A stretch of DNA of 64,000 bases from Rheinheimera aquimaris (GCF_020531985.1 NZ_JAJAVQ010000001.1:620001-684000), one strand, 5' to 3'. Positions 1 to 11,528 are shown, numbered from the stretch's first letter. Notes: generated by a model from the sequence alone, not told the origin. Translations and numbers: made by a program.

Positions 1-1154
1 ATCAGCTCAAATTGCAGCAGGTTACTACGTTGTAATGTATCGCTGGTTACTTCGCCAACTGACCAGTAATAAGAATTACGCCACGAGTGTTTTGGCAGTG
101 CATAGAGTTTCAGCTTATTTTGCAGCTCAGTGCGGCTGATGCGGTCAGTAAGGCTTAGCAGCAACATCTGCTCAGGCTCTAGCTCGGGCGAGCGGACAAT
201 ATCGGCACGCAGCTCATCTACCTTTAAAAAGCTGCGTTTATCCGGCACCAGCAGTTGTTCGGTTAACGTATTATCCGTCAGCCCGTTGCCATGCTGTGCT
301 TTTACACCTTTTTTCAGCTCAAGCGTCAAATACTGCTCATGCTCGGGTAAGGTTAACGCCTCTGACTGCGCATACAGTTCGCGGCCGGTTTTATCGGCGG
401 TAAGCGTAAATTCAAGCTGAGCAGGTTTAGTGTCGTGGTCACTGCCATCTTCACGCATCACTATAGACAACTTTTGCTTAGCCTGCGCTAAATCAACCGG
501 ATGGCTGAAGTTAATTGTGGCCACCACTTGCCGGGTGCCGGGTTCAGCCGGGTGCTGATAAAACCGCAAGCGGTTTACTTCTGCCGTCAACGGCTGACTG
601 ATGAACTGATACTGCTGCTGTGCCAGCAGAATATCGCGGGCAAAAATGTCTTTACTGAACGTCACTTCATAGTGCTGGCCAGCCGGCCACGCTTGCTCTG
701 GCATAAATACCAGACTGTTTTCATCCTGCCACAGCCATTTACCTTCGACCTGTGGTTTAAGGCTTACCCCCTCTGTTAACACTTCACCGATAAGATCCAG
801 CCGGGCAGCTGAAAGCTGGGGCGCCGGCATTATTTGTTGGTTATGCCGGCTAAAATCATAACTAAAGCGCAGCGTTACCGGCGTGGGCTGCTCAATATTA
901 TCCTGATAGTAACCCAGCTCTGGCCCTTCAATATTGGCTAGCACTTTTAATGGCTTTGGTAATTGCTGGTAGTAATACACGCCCCCTGCTACACCCGCCA
1001 GTATTAAAAGCAGCAACAGTGTTATCCCGCTGAATTTTGCCGGTTCCGACCTGGCATAATTGCGTAATTGGCGCAGCCAGTGCGGCGCAGTCCAGTTTAC
1101 CGAGCCGAACACGGCGTTTAGCAGTTTGCTAAAAGATGATGCAGAGGCAGACAT
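1..1154 (-). CDS. alpha-2-macroglobulin family protein, N-terminal part (runs off the window)
   Basis: About 384 N-terminal residues are visible; the gene continues past base 1 with no stop. The start is the ATG at 1154, which is followed by a basic/aromatic stretch and then one strong hydrophobic segment at about residues 41-62 (LLLLLILAG core). After this comes a beta-rich region that resembles the MG1/MG-like domains of bacterial alpha-2-macroglobulins. Known members of the family are periplasmic protease traps, often with a thioester; the thioester region is not in view. There is no lipobox, so this one looks anchored by a transmembrane segment, unlike lipoprotein YfhM of E. coli. The family call rests on overall resemblance of the N-terminal part and would be firmed up by the rest of the gene. 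Confidence 0.7.
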   Translation of the reverse strand, partial: MSASASSFSKLLNAVFGSVNWTAPHWLRQLRNYARSEPAKFSGITLLLLLILAGVAGGVYYYQQLPKPLKVLANIEGPELGYYQDNIEQPTPVTLRFSYDFSRHNQQIMPAPQLSAARLDLIGEVLTEGVSLKPQVEGKWLWQDENSLVFMPEQAWPAGQHYEVTFSKDIFARDILLAQQQYQFISQPLTAEVNRLRFYQHPAEPGTRQVVATINFSHPVDLAQAKQKLSIVMREDGSDHDTKPAQLEFTLTADKTGRELYAQSEALTLPEHEQYLTLELKKGVKAQHGNGLTDNTLTEQLLVPDKRSFLKVDELRADIVRSPELEPEQMLLLSLTDRISRTELQNKLKLYALPKHSWRNSYYWSVGEVTSDTLQRSNLLQFEL

Positions 1155-1414
1155 AACCAGTCCTTGTTAACGGGGGTTCCGCCGGCGAGTATAACCGGCG
1201 AAAATTAATCACTGATGAACTATAGCATTTTGATCTGGCACACTAAATCATCTGCTGTCGCCGCTTAGCGGATGACGACTACGGCTTTATAAAAGATAAA
1301 AAAATGATAAAAATGTTATCTGCATTTATCATTTGACCGCTTCTTCTTTCCAATGTTGACTGGGTGTGCTGTACGCAAAACAACCAAGGTTCACATAATA
1401 TAAAAGGAAATACC

Positions 1415-1771
1415 ATGAAGAAGATTATTGCTGCAGGCTTATTATTGTTATCCGGTTCGGCTTTTTCTGCACAAATGGAGTGCATGGTTGATACCGCGGC
1501 CTATGATGAATGGTCTGTCGGCCAGTGCATGTCGTTTGAGTACACTATGGACTACGCGCCTAATGACGCTATCTGGCGTATCACCAATCTGACTAAACCT
1601 GTATCGTCAGTCATCTGGTCAGAAAAAACAACTGGCTGCGATTCAACAGCTACCTATTGTACCAAAGCAATAAAGCCTTATATTTTCCATTTAGGTAAGG
1701 CTACTATTTTGTATACAGATGGTACCTATGAAGTTGTTCAGGCAACAGCACAGTTTGAAACCGGTTTCTAA
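1415..1771 (+). CDS. small secreted protein of unknown function
   Basis: 118 residues. I chose the ATG at 1415 because a purine-rich site (AAAAGGAAA) lies just upstream and because translation then begins with a clean signal peptide: Met-Lys-Lys, a hydrophobic core, and a cleavage-like Ser-Ala-Phe-Ser-Ala at residues 15-19. The mature part holds four cysteines (in ECMV, QCMS, GCDS, YCTK), which suits one or two disulfides in the periplasm. I do not recognise a family. It stands alone, divergent from the alpha-2-macroglobulin gene and convergent with thpR. Function unknown. Confidence 0.75.
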   Translation: MKKIIAAGLLLLSGSAFSAQMECMVDTAAYDEWSVGQCMSFEYTMDYAPNDAIWRITNLTKPVSSVIWSEKTTGCDSTATYCTKAIKPYIFHLGKATILYTDGTYEVVQATAQFETGF

Positions 1772-1782
1772 CTAAATACTGG

Positions 1783-1808
1783 CAGCCCCCGGTTACAAGC
1801 GGGTGCTG
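1783..1808. terminator. hairpin between convergent genes
   Basis: CAGC-CCCG pairs with CGGG-GCTG across an 8-base loop with one mismatch. It sits between the secreted-protein stop (1771) and the thpR stop (1809). There is no good T-run on either side, so termination is only inferred. Confidence 0.35.
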
Positions 1809-2335
1809 TCATCCCTCCCTGCAGTTAAAGGTATGCAGCGGTAGATACCGCACAGCACCTTCAATATTCAAAGACTGATAAAGCGCAAACTCGCTGACAA
1901 CGATGCTTAGCGGCAGCACCTGCTGCGGAAACCCCTCCGGTACCGATACGTGACGCAGCAGTGTGACATGAGGCCGGTAACCATCGTGGATCTCGTTAAA
2001 CCCCATCGCTTTACAGATATCCGCTACCTGCCGCTGTAACACCAGCAGTTCGCGCGCTACTACAGACGGCGCCAGATACAGTATTTTCGGTTTGCTAAAG
2101 CTGGCCACTGTATCTAATGTCAGCGCAAACGATGGCATTGCTATGCTTTTGGCAGCCGTAAGTAAAGGTTGCTTTTGCTCTGCAGTGACCTGGCCTAAAA
2201 AAAACAGTGTTAAGTGCAGGTTATCAACAGATACTGGCTTAGCTTGAGGAAATTGCTTACTCAGAATCTGTTGATATGACAACAATAACTGCTGTTGTGC
2301 AGTGGTAAATTTAAGGCTGAAAAACAGCCGCTGCA

Positions 2336-2336
<1 letters not shown>
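1809..2336 (-). CDS. thpR: RNA 2',3'-cyclic phosphodiesterase (ThpR/LigT family)
   Basis: 175 residues, the usual length for the 2H phosphoesterase family. Both signature His-x-Thr-x motifs are present: HLTL near residue 40 and HVTL near residue 125. The family opens 2',3'-cyclic phosphates on RNA in the cytoplasm; E. coli LigT/ThpR also joins tRNA halves in vitro. The gene follows ygiQ on the same strand: the ygiQ stop and this ATG share one base (TGATG), so the two are very likely co-transcribed and translationally coupled. Confidence 0.9.
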
Positions 2337-4627
<2,291 letters not shown>

Positions 4628-4705
4628 AAATTAAGCACCTGAGTGTAACAAGGGCGCGTATTATACAAGGAGTATTGGGGAAAGGCGAATGGTGGGTTGG
4701 CAGTA

Positions 4706-5218
4706 TCATTCCGCGTCAAAATGGTAAATATGATCTGCATAGCGTTTACCGCCAATGCTATGTGCATCGGGCACTTTTTCGACCAGTTGAAAGCCTATTT
4801 TTTGCAGTACCCGCTCTTATGCCACATTACCTTCGGTAACCGCTGCTTTGAAAGACACAATGCCCTGCGTACTTACAGCCCAATTGATTAGCGCTTGTAA
4901 TGACTCTGTGCCATAGCCCTGACCATAAAAATCTGGCAGCAGTAAATAGCCCACCTCAGCCCTGCCCTGCGATAAACACATACCAGTAACACCTATAGCT
5001 TCGCCAGTATCATGCTGCCGTATCACCAGACATTGCCAGTGCTCAGCCTCTTTATGCCAGGGCACTAAACGTTGCTGAAACTTTTGCTGCAAAACGGCAT
5101 CATCAACAGGGTCAAAACACTGCGCTATTACTTCGGGTGTGTTGTGTAATGTGTAAAACAATGGCCAGTCGTCTACAGTGAGTGGCGTCATTTCAAGTCG
5201 TTCAGAGCGAATGTTCAT
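4706..5218 (-). pseudogene. GNAT (RimJ-like) N-acetyltransferase split by an in-frame stop
   Basis: From the ATG at 5218 the frame reads 133 residues of a GNAT acetyltransferase with the acetyl-CoA loop near residues 101-107 (DFYGQGYGTE), then meets TAA at 4819-4817. In the same frame, directly after the stop, translation resumes with the expected end of the fold (ERVLQKIGF, then DHIYHF) and finishes at TGA 4708-4706. The full frame would be 170 residues, normal for the family. The stop sits exactly where the family usually has Ser in the 'GN-x-A-S' motif, so a single TCA to TAA change explains it. Without the last 36 residues the final beta strands are lost. It is either a recent pseudogene, a readthrough gene, or a base-call error. 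Confidence 0.85.
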
Positions 5219-5381
5219 TGAGCAAATTCTTGCCTGATTAGGTTACATACAAATATTGCTGTCACAGTTATCTATAAACCTAAACTGGTCAAGGATTTGT
5301 TTTGCTGCAAAGCCGCAGGCTTAACGCCAAATTGCAACCAAGGGGCTTTGGCAACCATACCTCGGAGTGGTAGCCAGTTTT

Positions 5382-6185
5382 TCAGTTAAGCGTTGTATCA
5401 ATTCCCTGCTGCAGGGTGGCTTGGGATAGCTCGCCAAAATGCACACTACTAAGTGAGCCGTCGGCACGGAAAAACAACGTTGCCGGTAAGCCCAGCGCGC
5501 CGTAGTAGCGGGCAACGTCACCCTGTTTGTCCAGTAATACCTGTTGAAAATTCAGCTGATGGTTACGCAGATATTTCGCTACCGTCGTGCGGCTTTCCTG
5601 CAGATTTAGCATTATTACGCTGATATCAGCCGCTTGCTGCTGGGTGTTAAGCAGCAACGGCATTTCCCGGCGGCATGGCGGGCACCAGCTTGCCCAGATA
5701 TTGAGTACTACAGGCTTGCCCTGCGCCATGTCGGCTAGCACGGCCTGATCACCCGACAAAGTTTCTAGCTGAATATCGGCCAGCACCTGCTGTTGCTGTT
5801 GGCTATAAAGCCAGGCCGAGCCGGCTGCATAACAAATCAGGGTACAGGCAGCACCACTTACCAGGGCAGTTTTTAGTTCAGGTAAGCGTTTTACCTGAGT
5901 AAACAATAACACCATCGCAGCCATTATGGTTGTGCTGATATCAATCCCACGATCCCGAATATCCAACATCTGCCACATGGTCTGATAGCTGTCAGCAAAG
6001 CGCAGTATGAATACCAGCCTGCCAAACAGTAGCGCAACCACCAATATTATTAACAGTACATCGCTGGCGCTTTGCTGTTGCCCGCGACTGACAAAACGCG
6101 CAACGCCCAGCCCCAACACCACAGCAACAAACAACAGTAGCATTGGTACGGGTAAAGATAACGGACCGATAGAAATACTTAGCAT
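5382..6185 (-). CDS. membrane-anchored thioredoxin-like (TlpA-type) protein
   Basis: 267 residues from the ATG at 6185, preferred over the ATG two codons upstream because GGA lies six bases before it. The first half has about four hydrophobic segments; the second half is a thioredoxin fold with the redox motif WCPPC near residue 170 and a cis-Pro segment LGLPATLFF near residue 235. TlpA/ResA-type proteins reduce disulfides in periplasmic proteins such as cytochrome c apoproteins. Fusion of this domain to a multi-pass membrane region suggests electrons might be delivered through the membrane part, but that is inference. It stands alone, with no cytochrome c genes near. Confidence 0.85.
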   Translation of the reverse strand: MLSISIGPLSLPVPMLLLFVAVVLGLGVARFVSRGQQQSASDVLLIILVVALLFGRLVFILRFADSYQTMWQMLDIRDRGIDISTTIMAAMVLLFTQVKRLPELKTALVSGAACTLICYAAGSAWLYSQQQQQVLADIQLETLSGDQAVLADMAQGKPVVLNIWASWCPPCRREMPLLLNTQQQAADISVIMLNLQESRTTVAKYLRNHQLNFQQVLLDKQGDVARYYGALGLPATLFFRADGSLSSVHFGELSQATLQQGIDTTLN

Positions 6186-6372
6186 GAACATTCCGAATAA
6201 GCAGACAGCAGCTTGGCTCTATACTGTAATGTTGTCACCAAATAGCAAGGTAATTCAGCATATTGCAACAAAATAGCAGATAGTACCGGTTATCTTGCAT
6301 TTAACCATGTAGAATGCGCGGTTTACAGCACACAGACAGTGTGCAGCTAAACGTATATTTGTAGGACTGTTG

Positions 6373-6687
6373 ATGAAAAAGACAATAGCGTTAACCCACC
6401 CCAAGCATAAAACCGAGCGCTGGGTTGAACTTGTTAAGCATGATATTAAGAAGTATCTGGGCCGTGAGCGACGTAAAGCGCTGCCACCAGGCATGGACTA
6501 TTGGAGCTTTGATTGCCGCTTTGGCGCGACGGAAGAAACAGCAGAGAAAGTATTCACCTCTGAAATTAATAAGCGCATTGATGCCGCAGCGGCAGCACAA
6601 CAAGAAGCTGTGTATGTCGAAATTCTGGCCCGTGCCTGTAAGCACAAGCCACGCCCGGACGCTATGCAGGATGACGGTGAAGAGTAA
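6373..6687 (+). CDS. DUF6172 family protein
   Basis: 104 residues. The ATG at 6373 is used; the TTG just before it is not needed. It carries the family pattern: KKTIALTHPK at the start, a Lys/Arg-rich KYLGRERRK, then WSFDCRFG and a helical C-terminus ending in VEILA. Function is unknown; the family is small, basic and cytoplasmic. An RBS-like AGGA lies upstream. rhlE follows 45 bases later on the same strand and may share a transcript. A six-base-pair hairpin (GCACAC/GTGTGC, 6328-6344) lies in the presumed leader. Confidence 0.8.
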   Translation: MKKTIALTHPKHKTERWVELVKHDIKKYLGRERRKALPPGMDYWSFDCRFGATEETAEKVFTSEINKRIDAAAAAQQEAVYVEILARACKHKPRPDAMQDDGEE

Positions 6688-6732
6688 TTCTGCCATAGCT
6701 TTTACTGGTAGCACGGCTACAAAGGACACTTT

Positions 6733-8001
6733 ATGCAATTTTCATCATTAGATTTAGCTGCCGACCTGCAGCGCGCACTGGACGCCTGTGGCTACAGTAG
6801 CATGACACCGGTACAACAGCAGGCGATAGCGCCGGCCCGCCGCGGTAAAGACTTGCAGGTTACTGCGCAAACCGGTACCGGTAAAACCGCGGCCTTTGCT
6901 ATTCCACTGCTGCAACGCATGCTGGATAAGCCTAAAGCCGCCGTGGCCAGCCGGCCGAGGGCACTAGTGCTAACCCCAACCCGTGAACTGGCTGAGCAAA
7001 TTGCCGATGCTTTTGCAGACTATGCACAGTTTCTGCCACTTAGCTGCACAGCTTTGTACGGCGGCGTAAAAATGGGCCTGCAGGCGAACAAACTGAAGGC
7101 TGGCGTTGACACTGTTATCAGCACCCCAGGCCGGTTGCTGGAGCATATGGCACTGGGTAACGTGATTTTATCCGATGTAGAGTTTGTCGTGCTGGATGAA
7201 GCCGACCGCATGCTGGATATGGGTTTTGTCACTGACGTACTGAAAATTGTCGCCATGACAGCAAACTCACGCCAAACCCTGCTGTTTTCCGCTACTACCT
7301 CACCGGCGGTGAATGAGCTTTCACATAAAATACTGAAAAATCATCAACATATTCGTGTGGCAAAAGTAAACAGCACTGCAGATACCGTGCAGCATGTGGT
7401 GTATCCGGTAGAGGAAAGCCGCAAGATAGAACTGTTTGAGCAGCTGCTGAGCGAGCAAAACTGGTTTCAGGTGCTGGTATTTACCAGTACTAAAGAGCAG
7501 GCCGATCAGTTGTTAGCCGGTTTGCAACAGCGCAAAATTGACGCTGCAGTATGTCATGGCGATAAAAGCCAGGGTGCCCGCCGGCGCGCGATTGCCGATT
7601 TTAAATCAGCCAAGTTGCAGGTGCTGATCGCTACCGAAGTGGCCGCGCGTGGTTTGGATATTCAGGGGCTGGATCATGTGGTTAACTTTAACTTGCCCTA
7701 CCTGCCGGAAGACTATGTGCACCGTATAGGCCGTACCGGCCGTGCCGGTGCTAAAGGCAATGCAATATCTTTTGTCAGCCGCGAAGAAGAGCAAACCTTA
7801 AAGCGCATTCAAAAGCTGATTGGCAGCGATATCAAACGTGTAGTGAAACCGGGCTTTGAAGTCAGCAACCGCGAGTCACTACTAAAGAGTATTTCGCGCA
7901 AAGTATTAACGGGCCGCGCTAATAAAGCCAGCGAAACGCAGATTGAGCTAAAACGCAGTAACAAAGCAGCGCCGAAGGCCAAACCGCGTCGGGCGAAATA
8001 G
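6733..8001 (+). CDS. rhlE: DEAD-box ATP-dependent RNA helicase RhlE
   Basis: 422 residues. All core helicase motifs are in order: Q motif near residue 25 (MTPVQQQAI), Walker A AQTGTGKT near 47, PTRELAEQ near 85, DEAD near 155, SAT near 184, and the C-terminal ARGLDIQ and HRIGRTGRAG near 300-335. A short basic tail (KAAPKAKPRRAK) follows. RhlE-type helicases remodel structured RNA, including during ribosome assembly and RNA decay. The ATG at 6733 follows AAAGGA with good spacing. Confidence 0.95.
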   Translation: MQFSSLDLAADLQRALDACGYSSMTPVQQQAIAPARRGKDLQVTAQTGTGKTAAFAIPLLQRMLDKPKAAVASRPRALVLTPTRELAEQIADAFADYAQFLPLSCTALYGGVKMGLQANKLKAGVDTVISTPGRLLEHMALGNVILSDVEFVVLDEADRMLDMGFVTDVLKIVAMTANSRQTLLFSATTSPAVNELSHKILKNHQHIRVAKVNSTADTVQHVVYPVEESRKIELFEQLLSEQNWFQVLVFTSTKEQADQLLAGLQQRKIDAAVCHGDKSQGARRRAIADFKSAKLQVLIATEVAARGLDIQGLDHVVNFNLPYLPEDYVHRIGRTGRAGAKGNAISFVSREEEQTLKRIQKLIGSDIKRVVKPGFEVSNRESLLKSISRKVLTGRANKASETQIELKRSNKAAPKAKPRRAK

Positions 8002-8052
8002 GCGCTTAAAGCTTATCCGGATACGGCGTTGGCAACAGCGCCGTTGTCTTAC

Positions 8053-8637
8053 TTAGCCCTCAGCAGTTGCTTCCAATCGAATAAATATCACCTTCGCACT
8101 GCTGCCGGCACTCAGCTGCAAAGTGCCTTTTTCATTGTGCAGCAGCAGGCTGTGCTCCGTGTCTAAAGTAAAACGCTGGCCGTTAACAGCAGCTTCTACG
8201 CCGCCTTTTGCTACAAAAATTATTGTTTGCTCACCAAGTGGCAATAGTTGCGCTTCGCTGTTTAACGTTAGCACTTCAAGCAATGCTGTTAACGCACCGC
8301 GCCTTGTCATCAGGTTAAAATCGCGCACAGCACCATTTATCAAACTGCAATGAATGGGCGTTTCACCTGCAAACGAGAATGGTGCAAGAGGCGTAGCAAG
8401 CAGTTGCGGATTATCACCGACGCCCATAAGGCTAAAGCCTGCACCTGCCAGCAACATAATAACTCTGTCTATATTATCAAAGCGGGAAAAGGGCCCGTCG
8501 CTGGCCACCTCCGCTACCGATACCCTCCATAGCAGGCCATGCTCATCATCCTGCTGGCATAGCTGATGGGTAATGCCACCACCATTTTGCCAGCGCTGGG
8601 TTTGCCACTGTTGTGGACCGATAATTTGAATACTCAA
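8053..8637 (-). CDS. HutD/Ves family cupin-like protein
   Basis: 194 residues if translation starts at the TTG at 8637, which has AAGGA six bases upstream; the longer frame back to 8727 would overlap the neighbouring gene and adds a non-family N-terminus. From LSIQIIGPQQW the protein follows the HutD/Ves pattern: QRWQNGGGITHQL near residue 15, WRVSVAEVASDGPFS near 40, then INGAVRDFNLMTRR near 105. The family has a bicupin fold; HutD is tied to histidine use and Ves was isolated in a cold-related screen, but no biochemical role is settled. No hut genes are near. It probably follows the DUF417 gene in one transcript (55-base gap). Confidence 0.85.
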   Translation of the reverse strand: MSIQIIGPQQWQTQRWQNGGGITHQLCQQDDEHGLLWRVSVAEVASDGPFSRFDNIDRVIMLLAGAGFSLMGVGDNPQLLATPLAPFSFAGETPIHCSLINGAVRDFNLMTRRGALTALLEVLTLNSEAQLLPLGEQTIIFVAKGGVEAAVNGQRFTLDTEHSLLLHNEKGTLQLSAGSSAKVIFIRLEATAEG

Positions 8638-8692
8638 GTCGTTATCCTTAGCTTGCTTCACTGCCCCATAACGACAAATGAAAAAGTAAATG

Positions 8693-9502
8693 CTAGTGCG
8701 GTTTACGTAAACTAAACGCCTGCGCAATAAGCATCATGTTGGCGACAAACCACAGATCTTTAATCAGAAATATACCAGAGCCGCTTAGCGCGGCAAATGA
8801 CTGCCACGCCGGTTCAAAGCTGATTAAAAAACTTTGCGTAGTGGCGAATACAGCGAAACAGCCAGCAAAGCCAATATAAAACGCCGGGCGCCAAAAATAG
8901 CCTGCGGCCAGAAGCAGTAATGCCAGCCAGTCAAATACACCAATAATGTTTGATACCGTTTTCACCGACCACAGCTGATACATCCAGCTCATCAGCGGTG
9001 AACTTTCAACCAGAGGCACTATAGCCTGCGCTTCAAACTGCAGGAACTTCATACCACCAATCCATAACAACACCAACCCAACCGGCAGGTAGTTCAACCA
9101 GAAACGCTCTGCTGACCCGGCCTTTTGCCAACGCCATAAGCTAACAGCCAATGTCAGCAATGCAACAAACTTGATCACCCCCTGCCCCGAGCCAATGATG
9201 GGAAAGCCGCCCAGCTCTGGTACATATTGATGGACACCAAGCAAAGATGTTATCGCCAGTACTGACGGTATAAACAACATTAGCGCGGCCAGCTTTAGCG
9301 CACGCTGGTATCGCCAGGCGGCAATACACGCAGCGCTACTAAGTAATAAATAAACTCCGATGACCTGAGCCAACGCTGGCAACGGCGCTGTATCAGTGTA
9401 AAAAAAGCTAATTGCTTTTATAGAACCCGTTTCACCGGCAAGCAAAGCTACCGCCATCAGCGTCAGTGGGACTATCAACAGCAGCAAGACAAAAGGTTTC
9501 AT
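8693..9502 (-). CDS. DUF417-like integral membrane protein
   Basis: 269 residues from the ATG at 9502, chosen for the AAAGAGAG site upstream; an ATG eight codons earlier lacks one. Seven or so hydrophobic segments alternate with short loops. The central stretch GMKFLQFEAQAIVPLVESSP followed by SWMYQLW is the hallmark region of DUF417 (YkgB/RclC-like) membrane proteins. RclC of E. coli is part of the reactive-chlorine response; here no RclR-like regulator is adjacent, so the role is only suggested. It precedes the HutD/Ves gene on the same strand. Confidence 0.75.
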   Translation of the reverse strand: MKPFVLLLLIVPLTLMAVALLAGETGSIKAISFFYTDTAPLPALAQVIGVYLLLSSAACIAAWRYQRALKLAALMLFIPSVLAITSLLGVHQYVPELGGFPIIGSGQGVIKFVALLTLAVSLWRWQKAGSAERFWLNYLPVGLVLLWIGGMKFLQFEAQAIVPLVESSPLMSWMYQLWSVKTVSNIIGVFDWLALLLLAAGYFWRPAFYIGFAGCFAVFATTQSFLISFEPAWQSFAALSGSGIFLIKDLWFVANMMLIAQAFSLRKPH

Positions 9503-9591
9503 ATAGCTCTCTTTGTTACACATCAAAAGTGGTCAATAGGAACGCTAAAGCCAACATTTTATTTCAACAGCAACGTACTTCGGTAGGCGTG

Positions 9592-10491
9592 CTATAGCGC
9601 TTGTCCTGTTAACAACGGTAAAATTGCAGCCTTCAGTGTGTCGTAGCGCGCAGCCAACTGGCGATGGCGTGACTGCACAAAGTACAAGGGTTCAGCGACA
9701 GGCTGAGGCGCCCGATACATGGCAATATGGGTCTGCTCTGTAAACTTGGGTAAGGTACTGCTGGGTAGCACCGTAAATCCCAAACCCAAGCTCACCGGCA
9801 GCAATATTTGCGATAACTGATTAACACGGCCGGAGCGTTTAAATCTGGCCGGATCACATGATGCCAGGGCACTGTCACCGCAATGACTAAAATACAAATT
9901 CAGGTAATGCAGTACATCAGGATGATAAATTAGCCCCAGCGAGTTCAGTGTTTCTGCTATATCGGTACTGTCTGCATGTTCTGAGGGCAGCATTAAAGCC
10001 AGTGGCTCAATGCCACAACTTTGAAAGCTAAAGTGTTCGTTATCATCCCGCTGCGTACTGATGCCTAAATCAATATCGGATTGCGTAATACCCTGCAAAA
10101 TACTGCGCTGAGGGGCGACCTCCAGCTCAATCGTTAACCCGGGGTACTGAACCTGCACGGCCAACATCACGGGATAAATACGCTGAGCTAGCGCGCCTGA
10201 GCAAGCAACAATGCAGCGCCCTTCGAAAGGTTCATCAAATTTCAGGCTATCGAGCAGTGCATCTTCACTTTGCTGAAGTGACAGCGCATATTGATATACC
10301 TTGCGGCCTTGCTCTGTAAGCTCAATACCTTTACCTAAGCGAATTAACAACTCTGCGTTACAAGCTTGTTCCAGTTTTTTTAAGTGTTGGCTAACGCCGG
10401 GCTGTGTCATAAAGCGCAGTTGTGCGGTACGGGTGAAGCTGCCAGTTTCTACCAGGCAGATAAAGGTTTGTAGCCACAAAGGATTTAACAT
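9592..10491 (-). CDS. LysR family transcriptional regulator
   Basis: 299 residues: an N-terminal winged helix-turn-helix (residues 3-60, with TRTAQLRFMTQPGVSQHLKKLE) and a C-terminal type 2 periplasmic-binding-like effector domain from about residue 90. It is divergent from a VOC-family enzyme gene, with a 97-base AT-rich intergenic region holding an inverted repeat, the typical arrangement for a LysR regulator controlling its neighbour. The effector is not predictable. Confidence 0.9.
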   Translation of the reverse strand: MLNPLWLQTFICLVETGSFTRTAQLRFMTQPGVSQHLKKLEQACNAELLIRLGKGIELTEQGRKVYQYALSLQQSEDALLDSLKFDEPFEGRCIVACSGALAQRIYPVMLAVQVQYPGLTIELEVAPQRSILQGITQSDIDLGISTQRDDNEHFSFQSCGIEPLALMLPSEHADSTDIAETLNSLGLIYHPDVLHYLNLYFSHCGDSALASCDPARFKRSGRVNQLSQILLPVSLGLGFTVLPSSTLPKFTEQTHIAMYRAPQPVAEPLYFVQSRHRQLAARYDTLKAAILPLLTGQAL

Positions 10492-10503
10492 CTATAATAA
10501 TAT

Positions 10504-10520
10504 ATTATTAATTTAATAAT
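10504..10520. promoter_or_regulatory. inverted repeat, candidate LysR operator
   Basis: ATTATTAA-T-TTAATAAT is a perfect 8-base inverted repeat with a one-base spacer, in the AT-rich gap between the divergent LysR gene (start 10491) and the VOC gene (start 10589). The position fits a LysR binding site; AT richness weakens the argument. Confidence 0.45.
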
Positions 10521-10588
10521 TAATCATAATTTTTTATTTTCAATCTGTCTAGCTACCATACACCTGTCATTAAAACAGGAGTTTAGCT

Positions 10589-11104
10589 ATGCAAAATAAC
10601 GTAAAGGTATATCCCCGAACCTTCTCACACATTGGGATATCGGTGCCGGATTTAAAGGCAGCAGTTAAGTTTTACACCGAGGTTCTGGGCTGGTATGTCA
10701 TTATGCAACCCACAGAAATTATTGAAGATGATTCAGCCATCGGCCAGATGTGTACCGACGTCTTTGGCGCTGGCTGGCAAAAATTCCGTATCGCGCATTT
10801 ATCCACCGGTGATCGGGTCGGAGTTGAGTTGTTTCAGTTTAATAATCAACAGAACCCGGAAAACAATTTTGAATACTGGAAAACCGGCGTTTTCCACTTC
10901 TGTGTGCAGGACCCGGATGTTGAAGGTCTCGCAGAGCGCATAGTTGCAGCAGGCGGTAAAAAACGCATGCCGGCGCCACGATATTACTACCCGGGTGAAA
11001 AACCTTACCGCATGATTTATATGGAAGACCCGTTTGGCAATATTCTGGAGATATACAGCCACAGCTATGAACTGCATTACGCGGCAGGGGCCTACAACGC
11101 GTAG
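10589..11104 (+). CDS. VOC (glyoxalase/dioxygenase superfamily) protein
   Basis: 171 residues. The frame starts at the ATG at 10589, eight bases after AGGAG. It holds the paired beta-alpha-beta-beta-beta units of the VOC fold: FSHIGISVPDLKAAVKFYTEVLGW near residue 10-35 and GVFHFCVQDPDVEGL near residue 95, ending with YMEDPFGNILEIYSHSYE. Metal-ligand candidates are His13, the His of FHFC and Glu of LEIYS. Members include glyoxalase I, antibiotic-binding proteins and dioxygenases; the substrate here is unknown. Control by the divergent LysR regulator is likely. Confidence 0.85.
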   Translation: MQNNVKVYPRTFSHIGISVPDLKAAVKFYTEVLGWYVIMQPTEIIEDDSAIGQMCTDVFGAGWQKFRIAHLSTGDRVGVELFQFNNQQNPENNFEYWKTGVFHFCVQDPDVEGLAERIVAAGGKKRMPAPRYYYPGEKPYRMIYMEDPFGNILEIYSHSYELHYAAGAYNA

Positions 11105-11162
11105 TACAACCGCAGGGCTTAATTAGAAGGCCTGGGAACGGGCTTTCTACGCATTTACGGCA

Positions 11163-11516
11163 TCAACCTGCTCTGGTGCCATTCGGTACTGTGTGCTCCG
11201 GGCTGGCTAAACAAGGTGTCAGTTTATCTTCATAGCCAATATCAAACAGCATGCCCTGCGATAGCTCGCCAGCCATTTTACGCTCCGGTAAATTCACCAC
11301 AAACAGTGCTTGCTTACCTGCAATTTCTTGCGGGTTGGCGCGCTCTTGTTTAATTCCAGCCAAAATGCTTCGCTGATGATCGCCAAAATCGACAATCAGC
11401 TTCATCAGTTTGTCTGATTTCGCTACTTCCAGCACCTCGATTATGGTACCAACACGGATATCTACTTTGGTTAAATCATCAAAACTGATAGCGGGTTTAA
11501 TTGCTGCTGGTGTCAT
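11163..11516 (-). CDS. tRNA-binding domain protein (CsaA-like)
   Basis: 117 residues made almost only of the OB-fold tRNA-binding domain found in CsaA and at the C-terminus of MetG. Visible marks are VDIRVGTIIEV near residue 18, SDKLMKLIVDFG near 33, LAGIK near 52 and VVNLPERKMAGELSQGML near 72. Stand-alone proteins of this kind bind tRNA or act as chaperones (CsaA); the role here is not determined. It follows the membrane-anchored protein at 11529 by 12 bases and may be co-transcribed. Confidence 0.88.
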   Translation of the reverse strand: MTPAAIKPAISFDDLTKVDIRVGTIIEVLEVAKSDKLMKLIVDFGDHQRSILAGIKQERANPQEIAGKQALFVVNLPERKMAGELSQGMLFDIGYEDKLTPCLASPEHTVPNGTRAG

Positions 11517-11528
11517 TTTGGCTCCACT

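Noticed and set aside
130-779. Two plus-strand open frames
   Set aside because: They lie opposite the alpha-2-macroglobulin gene, lack ribosome sites and have no protein-like pattern.
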